64,000 nt of DNA from an uncultured Clostridium sp. (GCA_902462295.1 CABQAZ010000008.1:1-64000), one strand, 5' to 3'. Counted from the stretch's first letter, positions 45,850 to 55,145 are shown. Notes: a model not told the origin generated them from the sequence alone. Numbers and translations are program-made.

Positions 45850-46329
45850 ATGTCTAATAACATGGATGATTTATTTGCTAACGTAAAAAAAATGGTAGAT
45901 AGTGGAAATATTCCAGATGATATAAAACAAATGGTAAATAATTTTCAAAATAATATGGCAAATCCAAATCATGATAACTCAACAAATAATAATAATGATG
46001 ATATTAATAATATACTAAATCAAGTTTCTCCTGAAATGTTAAATAATTTAAGTAGTATGCTAAATTCAAATAATAAAAACTCTTCTGATTATCAATCTAA
46101 CAATAATAATTTTAATTTAGATATGAATACTATTATGAAAATGAAATCAATAATGGAAAATATGAATAATAAAAATGACCCTCGTGCTAATTTACTTTAT
46201 TCTTTAAAACCTTATTTACGTGATAGTAAAAAAGATAAACTTGACCAATATGTAAATCTACTTAATGTTTCTAAAATTGCAGAATTAATGAATAAAAATA
46301 ACAATGAAAAAAATAAAGATGAACATTAA
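45850..46329 (+). CDS. Uncharacterised Asn-rich protein
   Basis: The 159-residue protein starts behind AGAGGTGG. Its middle is low-complexity, with Asn runs. The N-terminus (MDDLFANVKKMVDSGNIPDDIKQMV) and C-terminus (NDPRANLLYSLKPYLRDSKKDKLDQYVNLL) are helical; the latter is a recurring motif of small clostridial proteins. It is the first of two plus-strand genes between spoIIE and minC. Function unknown. Confidence 0.75.
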   Translation: MSNNMDDLFANVKKMVDSGNIPDDIKQMVNNFQNNMANPNHDNSTNNNNDDINNILNQVSPEMLNNLSSMLNSNNKNSSDYQSNNNNFNLDMNTIMKMKSIMENMNNKNDPRANLLYSLKPYLRDSKKDKLDQYVNLLNVSKIAELMNKNNNEKNKDEH

Positions 46330-46367
46330 TATGTTGGTTAATGCTAATTTTTTGGAAAGGAGTAAAA

Positions 46368-46760
46368 ATGCCTATATTTCAATATTATAATCCTTATAGA
46401 AAACCCTATTTTTATAATAATTATAGAACAAATAATGTTAGAAATCCCATTTATCAACAAGATTCTAACATTAATTCTAATTTTTCTCCAAACCAAACAT
46501 ATATGCATTTTACTAACTCTGTACCTATCTATAATTCTGTAAATCATCAAAAAAATAACATTTCAAATTCTAATGAAAATTCATTTAAAGAAGAAAATCG
46601 CTCAAAACCAAAAACTGATGAAAATGTTTGGTTAGATTTATTTGGTATAAAACTGTATTTTGACGATGTTCTTATTCTTAGTTTATTGTTCTTCTTATAT
46701 AAAGAAGAAGTTAAAGATGAAGGTTTATTTTTAGCTCTTGTTTTATTATTAATAAGTTAA
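46368..46760 (+). CDS. Uncharacterised Tyr/Asn-rich protein with C-terminal hydrophobic segment
   Basis: From ATG 46368 behind GGAAAGGAG (an earlier in-frame ATG at 46341 lacks a site) the protein has 130 residues. It opens with an Asn/Tyr/Pro-rich region (MPIFQYYNPYRKPYF) that looks disordered, and ends with DVLILSLLFFLYKEEVKDEGLFLALVLLLIS, two short hydrophobic stretches split by charges. It lies 38 bases after the Asn-rich gene, likely one operon. Function unknown. Confidence 0.7.
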   Translation: MPIFQYYNPYRKPYFYNNYRTNNVRNPIYQQDSNINSNFSPNQTYMHFTNSVPIYNSVNHQKNNISNSNENSFKEENRSKPKTDENVWLDLFGIKLYFDDVLILSLLFFLYKEEVKDEGLFLALVLLLIS

Positions 46761-46794
46761 TTGAATATGGATGGATATTCCACCCTATTCAATT
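46759..46794. terminator. Hairpin between the convergent 46368 gene and minC
   Basis: AATTGAATA pairs with TATTCAATT around an 18-base loop that can itself partly pair; ATTATT follows. It overlaps the end of minC, so it can serve both strands. The T-run is weak. Confidence 0.5.
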
Positions 46795-47393
46795 ATTATT
46801 TCATCTCCCTCAACGTGAACATAAGCATTCTCATAAATTTCATCTGTATCCATGTCTAGCTCTTTTACTATGTTAGATATACGTAATTGAACTGCATCAA
46901 GTGTACTAGCTACTATTATTGCTTCTTTATTTCCTTTTGCACCAGCATGAGCCAATCCTCTAAGTGTACCTACTACAACAATATTATCTCCAGCAATAAC
47001 CTCTGCCCCTGAATTTACATCTCCAATTATAACAATACTACTTTCTACTTCTATTTTTTGTCCTGAACGAAGTGAACCTTTATGAAAGGTAGTTTCAGAT
47101 GTACCTACATCTTTTTTATAACTTCTAGTAATACTATGTAATCCAAGTGTTGTCGGTGTATCAAAACTAATTTTTACATCTATATGTTTTTTTATTAGTT
47201 CTTTTATTTCTTCTAATTCTTTATTTGTTAAAATTTTTCCTGTAACTCTTATTGGAGTTTTTTCTGATTTGTACATCTTTTTTAATTCTTTTATTTTTTT
47301 AGTTAACTCTTTTATTATTTCTTCTTGTGTAGCATTATCATCAATTTTAATTAATACTTCATCTGTTTTTAAATTTATACTAACACTATTCAT
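46785..47393 (-). CDS. minC: Septum site-determining protein MinC
   Basis: MinC blocks FtsZ assembly away from midcell. The product (202 residues from ATG 47393; ATG 47402 abuts the GAAAGG site) has a short N-terminal domain and the C-terminal beta-helix of MinC (SLRSGQKIEVESSIVIIGDVNSGAEVIAGDNIVVVGTLRGLAHAGAKGN). It closes the radC-mre-mrdA cluster. minD, which normally follows, is absent here; two unrelated genes face it instead. Confidence 0.93.
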   Translation of the reverse strand: MNSVSINLKTDEVLIKIDDNATQEEIIKELTKKIKELKKMYKSEKTPIRVTGKILTNKELEEIKELIKKHIDVKISFDTPTTLGLHSITRSYKKDVGTSETTFHKGSLRSGQKIEVESSIVIIGDVNSGAEVIAGDNIVVVGTLRGLAHAGAKGNKEAIIVASTLDAVQLRISNIVKELDMDTDEIYENAYVHVEGDEIIIE

Positions 47394-47426
47394 ATTAAAC
47401 ATCCTTTCATAAGTACCAACTTAGTT

Positions 47427-49583
47427 TTATCTTACTTGTTCTACAAATGGAGTCGCTGTTAAAGATTCATTAACTTCTGTTGTTTCATTTATTCCAAAGT
47501 ATTGTGTAAGAACATCTCTAGCTACTTCTGCAGCATAATTTCCATGTCCTCCATTTTCTATCATTACTACAACTGCTACTTCTGGTTTTTCAAAAGGTGC
47601 AAAACATACAAACCATGCGTTTACAATATCATTTCCATTTTTATCTTTACCAGCTTCTGCTGAACCTGTTTTTCCAGCAACTTCTTGATTAAAGTTTTTG
47701 AAAATATTATATGCGGTTCCTCCAGCTTCACTAGCAGCCATTCTCATTCCCTCTTTTGCTACTGCAATACTTTCACTACTTATTGTTATTCCATCATCAG
47801 TATTTTCGTTTCCTAATTTTTCATTAGTATATTTTTCTATTTCTTCTCTTGATACTTCAGTATTATCTGAGTTTAATATTGATTTTATAATTGTTGGATT
47901 TACAACAGTTCCACCATTTGCTATTGATGAAATATATTTTGCAATTTGCATAGGCGTAAAATTGTTATCTCCCTGTCCTATTGAAGCATTTAATGTATCT
48001 CCTGGTCCCATTTTTGCTCCATTTCTTATTTTAGAATATGTTTCTTTTGATGCTACTGCTCCTGCTTTTTCATTTGGTAATTCTATTCCTGTTTTTTTAC
48101 CTAGCCCAAAGTGTAATGCATATTTTGCTAAATTATCAATTCCCATTCTGTCTCCGGTTTCATAAAAGAAATAATTACACGAATGTTGTAATGCTTGTGT
48201 TACATTTTGATATCCATGTCCTCTATGATAACTTGTATAATACCAACATTTCCATTCACTGTTATATTTTTTGTATATTCCTGTATCATTAATTCTTTCT
48301 TTTGTTGTTATTGCTCCTGTCTCTAATCCTGCTATTGCTGTAACCATTTTAAATGTTGAACCTGGCTCATATGTTGATTGCGTAGCTTTATTTAATTGTG
48401 GGTGTCTTGAATCATCTCTTAAATATGCCCAATTCTCTTGTGATATCCCTCCTACAAACCATTGTGGTTCATATGTTGGATAACTTGCTGTAGCAAGTAC
48501 TTCTCCTGTATTTACATTCATCACTACTGCAGCTCCACCTTGTGCATCATATGTCTGAGAAAAACCTCCACTTTTTATTTTATTTATACAATTTTCTAAT
48601 GATTTTTCTGTTACTTGTTGTAAATTTGCATCTATAGTAAGAACAACATCACTTCCTGCTGTTGCATTTTTTGAAACATATTCTCCTGTTATTGTACCGT
48701 CAACAGACATTTCTATTTGTTTTTCTCCATCTTGACCTTTAAGATATTTTTCAAAAACATATTCTACACCTGTTTTTCCAATAATGTCATCAATATCATA
48801 ATTATCTTTGTTTTCATTATATTCATCTTCTTTTATCTTTCCAGTATATCCAATCACATGTGATGCTAAACTTCCTGCTAAATAAGTTCTACCTGCTTTT
48901 GTTGATATGCTTATTCCAGGGAAATCGCTATTTCTCTCACTTATTTGTGCAACAACTTCTTCTCTAACATTTGTTGCGATTGTTATTGATTTAGTTGCAC
49001 TGTATCCTGTTGTTGTTATTATATATCTCATTGAAATTACTTTTCTAATATCTTCCACATTTTCATTTTTTATTTCATATTTATCTTTAAATTTATAAAA
49101 TGCTTCTTCTGCAGTAGCTTCTTCTGCAATTTTATATTTTTTCTTCCAATTTGCTAATTCTTCATTATTAATTGTAAATTCAAATGGATTTATTTTTATT
49201 GGAAATGTATCTTGATATTGTACTTGGTATTGATTTAACAAGTTTACTAAATTTAATAATGATTCATTTAATTCATCATTTGCTATATTAGTTTTATATA
49301 TTTCTATATTATTTTCTGTTTTTACACCAGCAAGCTCATTCCCTGTTCTATCTAATATTGAACCCCTTGCCGCTTTTATAGTTGTTACTCTAGACAATCT
49401 TGTATTTGACTGTTCCCTATAACTTTGTCCATTTACAACTTGTAAATTAAATAGCTGAAAAATTAATACTATCCCTATTAAATATACTAATACATTTATT
49501 ATATTGAATCTAAAATTTATTTGTTCATTTCCTTCTTCTCTTTCCCATGATGCTTCTTTATCAAGACTTATTCTACGGTTCAA
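47427..49583 (-). CDS. mrdA: Penicillin-binding protein 2 (class B transpeptidase)
   Basis: The 718-residue elongation transpeptidase crosslinks peptidoglycan with MreBCD. It has one N-terminal membrane helix (~31-50), the dimerisation domain with the RGSILDRTG motif (~75-84), and a transpeptidase domain with STFK (Ser near 405), SCN (HSCNYFF) and KTG (AGKTGSAEAG near 636). The frame opens at TTG (49583) with AAGGAAG/GGTGAG upstream, since the nearby ATG reads into a stop after four codons. It follows mreD by 24 bases. Confidence 0.93.
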   Translation of the reverse strand: MNRRISLDKEASWEREEGNEQINFRFNIINVLVYLIGIVLIFQLFNLQVVNGQSYREQSNTRLSRVTTIKAARGSILDRTGNELAGVKTENNIEIYKTNIANDELNESLLNLVNLLNQYQVQYQDTFPIKINPFEFTINNEELANWKKKYKIAEEATAEEAFYKFKDKYEIKNENVEDIRKVISMRYIITTTGYSATKSITIATNVREEVVAQISERNSDFPGISISTKAGRTYLAGSLASHVIGYTGKIKEDEYNENKDNYDIDDIIGKTGVEYVFEKYLKGQDGEKQIEMSVDGTITGEYVSKNATAGSDVVLTIDANLQQVTEKSLENCINKIKSGGFSQTYDAQGGAAVVMNVNTGEVLATASYPTYEPQWFVGGISQENWAYLRDDSRHPQLNKATQSTYEPGSTFKMVTAIAGLETGAITTKERINDTGIYKKYNSEWKCWYYTSYHRGHGYQNVTQALQHSCNYFFYETGDRMGIDNLAKYALHFGLGKKTGIELPNEKAGAVASKETYSKIRNGAKMGPGDTLNASIGQGDNNFTPMQIAKYISSIANGGTVVNPTIIKSILNSDNTEVSREEIEKYTNEKLGNENTDDGITISSESIAVAKEGMRMAASEAGGTAYNIFKNFNQEVAGKTGSAEAGKDKNGNDIVNAWFVCFAPFEKPEVAVVVMIENGGHGNYAAEVARDVLTQYFGINETTEVNESLTATPFVEQVR

Positions 49584-49607
49584 TTTCTCACCATCTTCCT
49601 TAATATT

Positions 49608-50141
49608 TTAAAAATATCTTGTTAAAATTATATCCCCTTTTATTTCATTTTCAATTTCATATCCAGTAACTTTCATTAATGGATATAATATTATTATTAA
49701 TAATATGTTATAAATTATTTCTACAAATAATATTTTTATAAAATTTAATACCTCAATATTTATTCCAAGTGCCATATATTGAATAAAATATAATGAAACT
49801 TCATAAATTATTGTACAAATTGCTCCCATCATAATAACTGTTATTCTACTATCTTTTGAAAGAGTTTTATCTAACATACCACTTATTAAACCTATTAATG
49901 CTAATGAAATAGATGTTACCCCTAAATTTCTTCCAATCCATATATCTATAAATATTCCATAAATTACTCCATAAACTATTCCCATTGTTCGTCCCATATA
50001 TAGACCTATATACAACATTAATATAATAAATATATTAGGCATTACTCCTGCAATAGTAAAATGACTAAAAAAAATTGATTGTAATAGATATATAATTATA
50101 AATGTTATTATAAGTAAAGTGTGTATTAAAATTTTTTTCAT
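49608..50141 (-). CDS. mreD: Rod shape-determining protein MreD
   Basis: The 177-residue protein has five to six membrane helices and MreD features (MPNIFIILMLYIGLYMGRTMGIVYGVIYGIFIDIWIGRNLG, with conserved glycines). It belongs to the elongasome with MreB, MreC and PBP2. A hairpin with a short T-run lies between mreC and mreD, so its level may be set separately. Confidence 0.92.
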   Translation of the reverse strand: MKKILIHTLLIITFIIIYLLQSIFFSHFTIAGVMPNIFIILMLYIGLYMGRTMGIVYGVIYGIFIDIWIGRNLGVTSISLALIGLISGMLDKTLSKDSRITVIMMGAICTIIYEVSLYFIQYMALGINIEVLNFIKILFVEIIYNILLIIILYPLMKVTGYEIENEIKGDIILTRYF

Positions 50142-50165
50142 CTTTATAATACCTTTCTAAAAATT

Positions 50166-50187
50166 AGAGGATTCATACAAATCCTCT
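50166..50187 (-). terminator. Intra-operon hairpin between mreC and mreD
   Basis: Minus strand AGAGGATT pairs perfectly with AATCCTCT around a six-base loop, then AATTTTTAG. It looks like a partial terminator or attenuator inside the mre operon. Confidence 0.6.
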
Positions 50188-50205
50188 ATAAAATTTCAAT
50201 TTAGC

Positions 50206-51024
50206 TTATTGATTTGTTATGACAAGAACTGTTTCAAGTTTTTCAAAGTCTACCGCAGTTTCTATTGTTGCATATGAATCAGTTTTATTAGACCCCTCAT
50301 TTACTTTTTTTATTTTTCCAACATGTATGCCTTTTATATAAATTCCTCCAAGACCTGATGTTTCTATACTATCTCCTTGTATAATTCGTGCATTTGTATC
50401 AATATTTGAAGCACTTAATATAGATTTGTTATCTATTGTTCCTTTACATATCATTGTATCTCTTGTTGTACTTGCTATACAGCTTGTAGCACTTGCACTA
50501 TCCACTATTGTTTGGATTTTTGCAGTTTTATTAGTTGTAGATACTACATATCCAACAAGTCCCTCATCTGCAATTACTGTCATTTTTTCTTTTATCCCAT
50601 TATCACTTCCAATGTTTATTACAAGTGTTTTTGAATAATTGCTTATATCCCTAGAAATTATTGTTCCTGGCACTGTTGTATATTGTGCATATTTCTCTGA
50701 TAAATTAAGTTCTTGTTTTAATTGTTCATTTTCATTTTTTAAGATTTCATATTCTCTTAATTGTTGTTCAAGTTCACTATTTGCCTGTTTTAATGATTCA
50801 TTTTCTTTTTTTAATTCATTTATATTTTCAAAAAATTTATCATTATTGTTTATTTTGTTTTTTAAATATGTTAAACCATTTTCAATAGGCATTACTAATG
50901 TACTTGCTATATTTTCTATTATAGATATTTTTTCAGAATTTGTATTTGAAAATACTACCAATATTATTAATAAAATAATAGTAATTACAACACCTACAAT
51001 TCCACCTTTTCTATTATTTTCCAT
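50206..51024 (-). CDS. mreC: Rod shape-determining protein MreC
   Basis: The 272-residue protein has one membrane helix (~9-27), a coiled coil (~65-105, ELKKENESLKQANSELEQQL) and the two-barrel MreC domain (GTIISRDISNYSKTLVINIGSDNGIKEKMTVI...GLVGYV). It links MreB inside to the transpeptidase outside. It lies three bases after mreB. Confidence 0.94.
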   Translation of the reverse strand: MENNRKGGIVGVVITIILLIILVVFSNTNSEKISIIENIASTLVMPIENGLTYLKNKINNNDKFFENINELKKENESLKQANSELEQQLREYEILKNENEQLKQELNLSEKYAQYTTVPGTIISRDISNYSKTLVINIGSDNGIKEKMTVIADEGLVGYVVSTTNKTAKIQTIVDSASATSCIASTTRDTMICKGTIDNKSILSASNIDTNARIIQGDSIETSGLGGIYIKGIHVGKIKKVNEGSNKTDSYATIETAVDFEKLETVLVITNQ

Positions 51025-51027
51025 ACA

Positions 51028-52059
51028 CTATCTTCTCTTTCTTGAATTTAATAAAATAGTTTTTAATTTTTCTAAATCTTGTAAAGTTTTCTCAGTTCCT
51101 TTTACTACACAGTCTAATGGTTCATCTACGATATAAACTGGCATTCCTGTTTCTTCACTTATTAACTTGTCTAAGTTTTTTATTAAAGCTCCTCCTCCTG
51201 ATAACATAATTCCTTTTTCCATAATATCTGAAGCAAGTTCAGGAGGTATTTTTTCTAATGTTATTTTAACTACTTCTACAATTTTATCTATTGATTCTTT
51301 CATTGCTTGTTCAACTTGATCTGACGTGATTATTTCTGTTCTAGGTAAACCATCACTTAAATCTCTTCCTTTAATTTCCATTGTCATTTGAGACATTAAT
51401 GGAAGTGCACATCCTATTTCCTTTTTTATTTGCTCTGCTGTTACTTCTCCTATTGCAAGATTTAACTCCTTTTTTACAAAATTCATTATGTCTATATCTA
51501 ATTCGTCACCAGCTATTCTTATAGAATTGCTAACAACAATTCCTCCTAATGATATTACAGCAACTTCTGTTGTTCCTCCTCCGATATCAACTATTATATT
51601 TCCACTTGGTTCTTCTATTTCTATACCTGCTCCTATTGCTGCTGACATTGGCTCTTCTATTAAATATACTTCTCTAGCTCCTGCTCTTATTATAGCTTCT
51701 TCAACTGCTCTTTCTTCAACTTCTGTTATTCCTGATGGTACTCCTACTAATACTCTTGGTCTTACTGCATTATATCTTTTACATACTCTTTCTAATAAAT
51801 TTTTTAATAATAATTTCGTGGCTGTAAAATCTGCTATTACTCCATCTTTTAATGGCTTTATTGCATTTATTTCCTTTGGAGTTCTACCTAACATTTCTTT
51901 TGCCTCAAATCCTGTTGCTATTATTTCACCTGTTTTTGCTCCTATTGAAATTACTGATGGTTCTCTTAATATTATTCCTTTTCCTTTTATTGTTACTAAT
52001 ATATTTGCTGTTCCTAAATCAATCCCTATATCTTTAGATTTGAATGACAAAAAATTCAT
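51028..52059 (-). CDS. mreB: Rod shape-determining protein MreB
   Basis: The 343-residue actin homologue forms membrane-bound filaments that guide cell-wall elongation. Nucleotide-binding motifs are clear: DIGIDLGTANILV (phosphate 1), IIVDIGGGTTEVAVI (phosphate 2), and GIMLSGGGALI (adenosine). The start follows GGAAAG. It lies directly after radC and before mreC, the usual order. Confidence 0.97.
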   Translation of the reverse strand: MNFLSFKSKDIGIDLGTANILVTIKGKGIILREPSVISIGAKTGEIIATGFEAKEMLGRTPKEINAIKPLKDGVIADFTATKLLLKNLLERVCKRYNAVRPRVLVGVPSGITEVEERAVEEAIIRAGAREVYLIEEPMSAAIGAGIEIEEPSGNIIVDIGGGTTEVAVISLGGIVVSNSIRIAGDELDIDIMNFVKKELNLAIGEVTAEQIKKEIGCALPLMSQMTMEIKGRDLSDGLPRTEIITSDQVEQAMKESIDKIVEVVKITLEKIPPELASDIMEKGIMLSGGGALIKNLDKLISEETGMPVYIVDEPLDCVVKGTEKTLQDLEKLKTILLNSRKRR

Positions 52060-52085
52060 TTTATTTCTTTCCTTTCATTTTGCGA

Positions 52086-52796
52086 TTATTTTTTATTTTT
52101 TTCTAATTTTGCTCTTTCAGAAAATATACTTACATAGTTTGTTTTTCCTATTACAATATGGTCTAATAATTGTATCCCTAATATTTCTGTTGCTTGCTCA
52201 ATATTTTTTGTAAATTTTATATCTTGTGAGCTTGGTGTTGGATCTCCTGATGGATGATTGTGTACTAATATTATTTTTGATGCTTCTATTTTTACGGCTT
52301 CGTTTAATACAGATTTTATTGTTGCTGTTACAAAGTTTCCCCCACCCTTTGCAATATCTTTTATTTTTAGTAATATGTTTTTGTTGTTTAACATTGCAAC
52401 TTTTAATATCTCTTGTTTTTCAAATCTCATTTTTTCTATTAGTATTTCAGCAATATCTTGCGGTTTTAATATTTGCCTTTCTTTATAACTTGATACTGAA
52501 TTAATTCTTGTTGCTAATTCACATACAGCTTTTAATTGTATTGCTTTTACTTTTCCTATTCCTTTTATTTTCATGAATTCTTCTACTGTTAAGTCCATTA
52601 AAAATTTCAAGCTGTCTTCTTCTTCAGTGTTAAGTTTTAAAATGTGCTGTGCTAATCCTACTGCTGTTTCTTCTTTTGTCCCTGTTTTTATTATTATTGC
52701 TAATAATTCTGCATTTGTTAATGTTTTTTCGCCATATTGTTCTAATTTTTCATATGGTCTTTCTGCTTTTGGTAATTCTTTCATTTTTATTGGCAT
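52086..52796 (-). CDS. radC: RadC family JAB1/MPN-domain protein
   Basis: From ATG 52796 (behind GGAAG) the protein has 236 residues and starts MPIKMKELPKAERPYEKL, the family's usual beginning; the frame opens earlier at 52874. It has a helix-hairpin-helix (IKGIGKVKAIQLKAV) and a C-terminal JAMM motif (LVHNHPSGDPTPSSQD). The biochemical role is uncertain despite the DNA-repair name. It heads the mre cluster, as in many Firmicutes. Confidence 0.93.
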   Translation of the reverse strand: MPIKMKELPKAERPYEKLEQYGEKTLTNAELLAIIIKTGTKEETAVGLAQHILKLNTEEEDSLKFLMDLTVEEFMKIKGIGKVKAIQLKAVCELATRINSVSSYKERQILKPQDIAEILIEKMRFEKQEILKVAMLNNKNILLKIKDIAKGGGNFVTATIKSVLNEAVKIEASKIILVHNHPSGDPTPSSQDIKFTKNIEQATEILGIQLLDHIVIGKTNYVSIFSERAKLEKNKK

Positions 52797-52965
52797 AATT
52801 TTTTCTTCCTTTCTCTTTTTGAAAGGTCCCCTATACCGTGCTATTATTATATCTTGTATTTTAGTTTTTTTCAAGTATTATGCATTTTTTTTTACCAAAA
52901 ATTGTTCCTTTAAATATAATAATATTAGTAGTATAATATATTTAAAGAATTAACGGAGGTTTTAA

Positions 52966-53553
52966 ATGAAATTCGAGAAAATAACAGATACTAAAATAAA
53001 AATTTTTCTTTCTTTGAAAGATATGGAATTAAATAATGTTTCTGCACAAAGCATTTTTTCTAATTCAGTTTCTTCTCAGAAACTATTACAGTCTATGCTA
53101 AATAAGGCAGAAAAAGAAATTGGCTTTGTAACTGGTAATTCAAAATTATTGGTAGAAGCAATTATGTCTTCAGATGAAGAATGTGTGTTTACAATTACAA
53201 AACTTGTTGAAAATAAATCTATTTTAGAAAAAAAAAATAATAATTCTTTTATTTTTAAGTTTAGCTGTTTTGATGATTTTATTGCTTTATGCACTTTTTT
53301 GAATAATTTTTCTGATTTAAATTTAAAAGATTTTTCTAAAAATTTCTCTTTAATATTATATAATGATACATATTATTTATATAACTTAAATGTTAAAACA
53401 TACTCTGTTTTACTTGATTATATGAAAGATGTTTTTTCTGAATTTGGAACCAATGTTTCTGATTCATCTGGCATAGATGGAATTCTTAATGAATATGGAA
53501 AAGTTATTTTTAAGAAAAATGCTATTGTTAAATGTATATTTAATTTTATATAA
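52966..53553 (+). CDS. MecA-like adaptor protein
   Basis: The 195-residue protein resembles MecA, the adaptor that delivers proteins such as ComK to ClpC/ClpP. It has an N-terminal domain (MKFEKITDTKIKIFLSLKDME...), a charged middle and a C-terminal Phe/Tyr-rich alpha/beta domain (FKFSCFDDFIALCTFL...YLYNL...LDYMKDVFSEFG). The start follows CGGAGG. It is a single gene divergent from radC. The Clp ATPase at 6034-8433 is a possible client unfoldase. Confidence 0.78.
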   Translation: MKFEKITDTKIKIFLSLKDMELNNVSAQSIFSNSVSSQKLLQSMLNKAEKEIGFVTGNSKLLVEAIMSSDEECVFTITKLVENKSILEKKNNNSFIFKFSCFDDFIALCTFLNNFSDLNLKDFSKNFSLILYNDTYYLYNLNVKTYSVLLDYMKDVFSEFGTNVSDSSGIDGILNEYGKVIFKKNAIVKCIFNFI

Positions 53554-53556
53554 AAA

Positions 53557-53596
53557 AAGAACTTTAATATAATTTATATTTATGTTAAAGTTCTTT
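53557..53596. terminator. Bidirectional terminator between mecA-like and M23 genes
   Basis: AAAGAACTTTAA and TTAAAGTTCTTT form a perfect 12-base stem with a 16-base loop, with T-rich tails on both strands, between convergent genes. Confidence 0.8.
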
Positions 53597-53601
53597 CTTT
53601 T

Positions 53602-54600
53602 TTAATATAAATAATTTTGTGGATTATATGCAACTCCATTTACTCTAATTTCTAAATGTAAATGTGGTCCTGTACTATTTCCTGTATTTCCTACAGCTGC
53701 AATTACATCTCCTTGATTTACACTTTGTCCAACTGTGGCATATAATTTACTACAATGTCCATAATATGTTTCTATTCCATTTCCATGTGATATAACAACC
53801 ATGTATCCATATGAACCTTTATATCCTGAAAATGTGACTGTTCCTCCTGCAGAAGCTTTTATTGGTGTTCCTATTGGAGCTCCTATATCTAATCCTGTGT
53901 GATTACTAACTCTTATACTGCTTCTTGCCCCAAACCTAGATGTGATAGTTCCTGATATTGGTCTTATTAAATTTATGCTTATTGGTACTTTTTGATATGA
54001 AATATTTGTAGATGTATTTACTTTTCCTGTTACTACTTTTGGTGGAGCTTCTACTATAACTTTTTGTTGATATAAACTAGCTACAGTTGCTTCAACTTCT
54101 GCAAAATCTTTTAATTCGGTATCATACATTTCTATTATTGAAATTTGTTCAATATTATTACTTTCTTTTTCTCTTAGTTTTGTTACTATTTCTTCTGCTT
54201 GTGCAAATTCACCTACATATGCTTTTTCTTCTTCTCCCTCTAATATTGCATAATATTTATAATATATAACTCCTGATTGTTTTATTTTTTCGAATATTTC
54301 TTCATCATTTGTTACTATATTTCTTTTTAATAAGCACATCTTATATTCAGGTAAATTATCAATCTGTACAAATGCTATATGATTGTTTTCTCCACCCTCT
54401 CCACTTTCTATGTATTTGTTAATTTTTGCTTGTAATTTACTTTTGTCTTTACTATATCCTACTGCTTCTCCATTTATTGTTACACTATATATTGGCTTAA
54501 AAAATAATGCTACTGCACATATTATTAGAAATACAGAAACAGCTATAAGTATTGTAAGTTTCATTGATTTTCTTGCAAATACTAATATTTGTTTTAACAT
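53602..54600 (-). CDS. M23 family (LytM-type) peptidoglycan endopeptidase
   Basis: The 332-residue protein has one membrane helix (~17-35), an extracytoplasmic region of ~150 residues with helical pairs, and a C-terminal peptidase M23 domain (~215-332). Zinc and catalytic residues appear in NHTGLDIGAP (His, Asp) and GPHLHLEIRVNG (His-x-His). It is expected to cleave peptide crosslinks or serve as a cell-wall regulator. It is convergent with the mecA-like gene and downstream of the tRNA cluster. 54601-54810 shows only AT-rich sequence. Confidence 0.9.
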   Translation of the reverse strand: MLKQILVFARKSMKLTILIAVSVFLIICAVALFFKPIYSVTINGEAVGYSKDKSKLQAKINKYIESGEGGENNHIAFVQIDNLPEYKMCLLKRNIVTNDEEIFEKIKQSGVIYYKYYAILEGEEEKAYVGEFAQAEEIVTKLREKESNNIEQISIIEMYDTELKDFAEVEATVASLYQQKVIVEAPPKVVTGKVNTSTNISYQKVPISINLIRPISGTITSRFGARSSIRVSNHTGLDIGAPIGTPIKASAGGTVTFSGYKGSYGYMVVISHGNGIETYYGHCSKLYATVGQSVNQGDVIAAVGNTGNSTGPHLHLEIRVNGVAYNPQNYLY

Positions 54601-54810
54601 CCTATTTCTCCCTTGTTAATATTTTTTTTATTGTATAATACTTTTTATTTTTTTAGCAATTTTTCTTTAGTGTTTTTTTTGTTTCTTTTACTCTTGTTTT
54701 CTTTTATTTTCTCTCTTTCTCTCTTTATTCTTGAAAAAAAGATTTTAGACTATATTTTTAAGCACAAAAAAAGCCAGCAATCAAGCTTTATTGCAAAACT
54801 ACTGACAATT

Positions 54811-54887
54811 TGGAGCCACTTCTCAGATTCGAACTGAGGACCCCCGCATTACAAGTGCGGTGCTCTGGCCAACTGAGCTAAAGTGGC
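54811..54887 (-). tRNA. tRNA-Thr (anticodon TGT)
   Basis: The minus strand folds as a full cloverleaf: acceptor GCCACTT/AAGTGGC, D-arm GCTCAGTTGGCC, anticodon loop CTTGTAA, T-arm with GTTCGAATC, and encoded CCA end. It is the last tRNA of the Lys-Glu-Thr cluster. Confidence 0.96.
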
Positions 54888-54891
54888 GTTG

Positions 54892-54966
54892 TGGTGACCC
54901 CGACGGGAATCGAACCCATGACTCCGCCGTGAAAGGGCGGTGTCTTAACCTCTTGACCACGGGGCC
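54892..54966 (-). tRNA. tRNA-Glu (anticodon TTC)
   Basis: Minus strand cloverleaf with acceptor GGCCCCG/CGGGGTC, anticodon loop CTTTCAC, T-loop GTTCGATTC and encoded CCA. It lies four bases upstream of tRNA-Thr. Confidence 0.96.
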
Positions 54967-54973
54967 ATAATAT

Positions 54974-55004
54974 AGAGAATTCTAATTTTTTCAAATTAGA
55001 ATTC
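54974..55004. other. Hairpin between tRNA-Glu and the left island end
   Basis: AGAATTCTAATTT and AAATTAGAATTCT form a 13-base stem with a short loop. Before island integration it would have lain between tRNA-Lys and tRNA-Glu, so it may be a processing or spacer structure of the tRNA transcript. Confidence 0.55.
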
Positions 55005-55053
55005 TTTGGTGAGCTATCCGCGACTCGAACGCGGGACAACTTGATTAAAAGTC
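55005..55053 (-). repeat. Left attachment site (partial tRNA-Lys copy)
   Basis: Identical over 49 bases to 62669-62717. It holds the T-arm, acceptor 3' strand with CCA, variable loop and part of the anticodon arm of tRNA-Lys, then diverges at 55054, so it is not a functional tRNA. Confidence 0.95.
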
Positions 55054-55100
55054 TTATTGTATTTTTTTGTCCACCATTATAACTCATCTTTCTTGAAATT

Positions 55101-55136
55101 CCCTTTGATTATTAAAAGTTATTCCCTTTGACTCTA
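55101..55136 (+). repeat. Candidate integrase arm-type sites, left end
   Basis: CCCTTTGATTATTAAAA (55101) and CCCTTTGACTCTA (55124). Related copies ACCCCTTGACTCTTAAAA and ACCCTTTGACCTTTAAAA (opposite strand) occur at 62588-62625 near the right end. Placement just inside both att sites fits arm sites of a lambda-type integrase. Confidence 0.5.
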
Positions 55137-55145
55137 TTTCTTACT

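Noticed and set aside
54878..55087. 69-residue minus-strand frame
   Set aside because: It runs across tRNA-Glu and the partial tRNA-Lys, so it is not coding.
55005..55087. A second tRNA-Lys gene at the left island end
   Set aside because: Only the 3' half matches a tRNA; the sequence diverges inside the anticodon arm, so it is an att copy.
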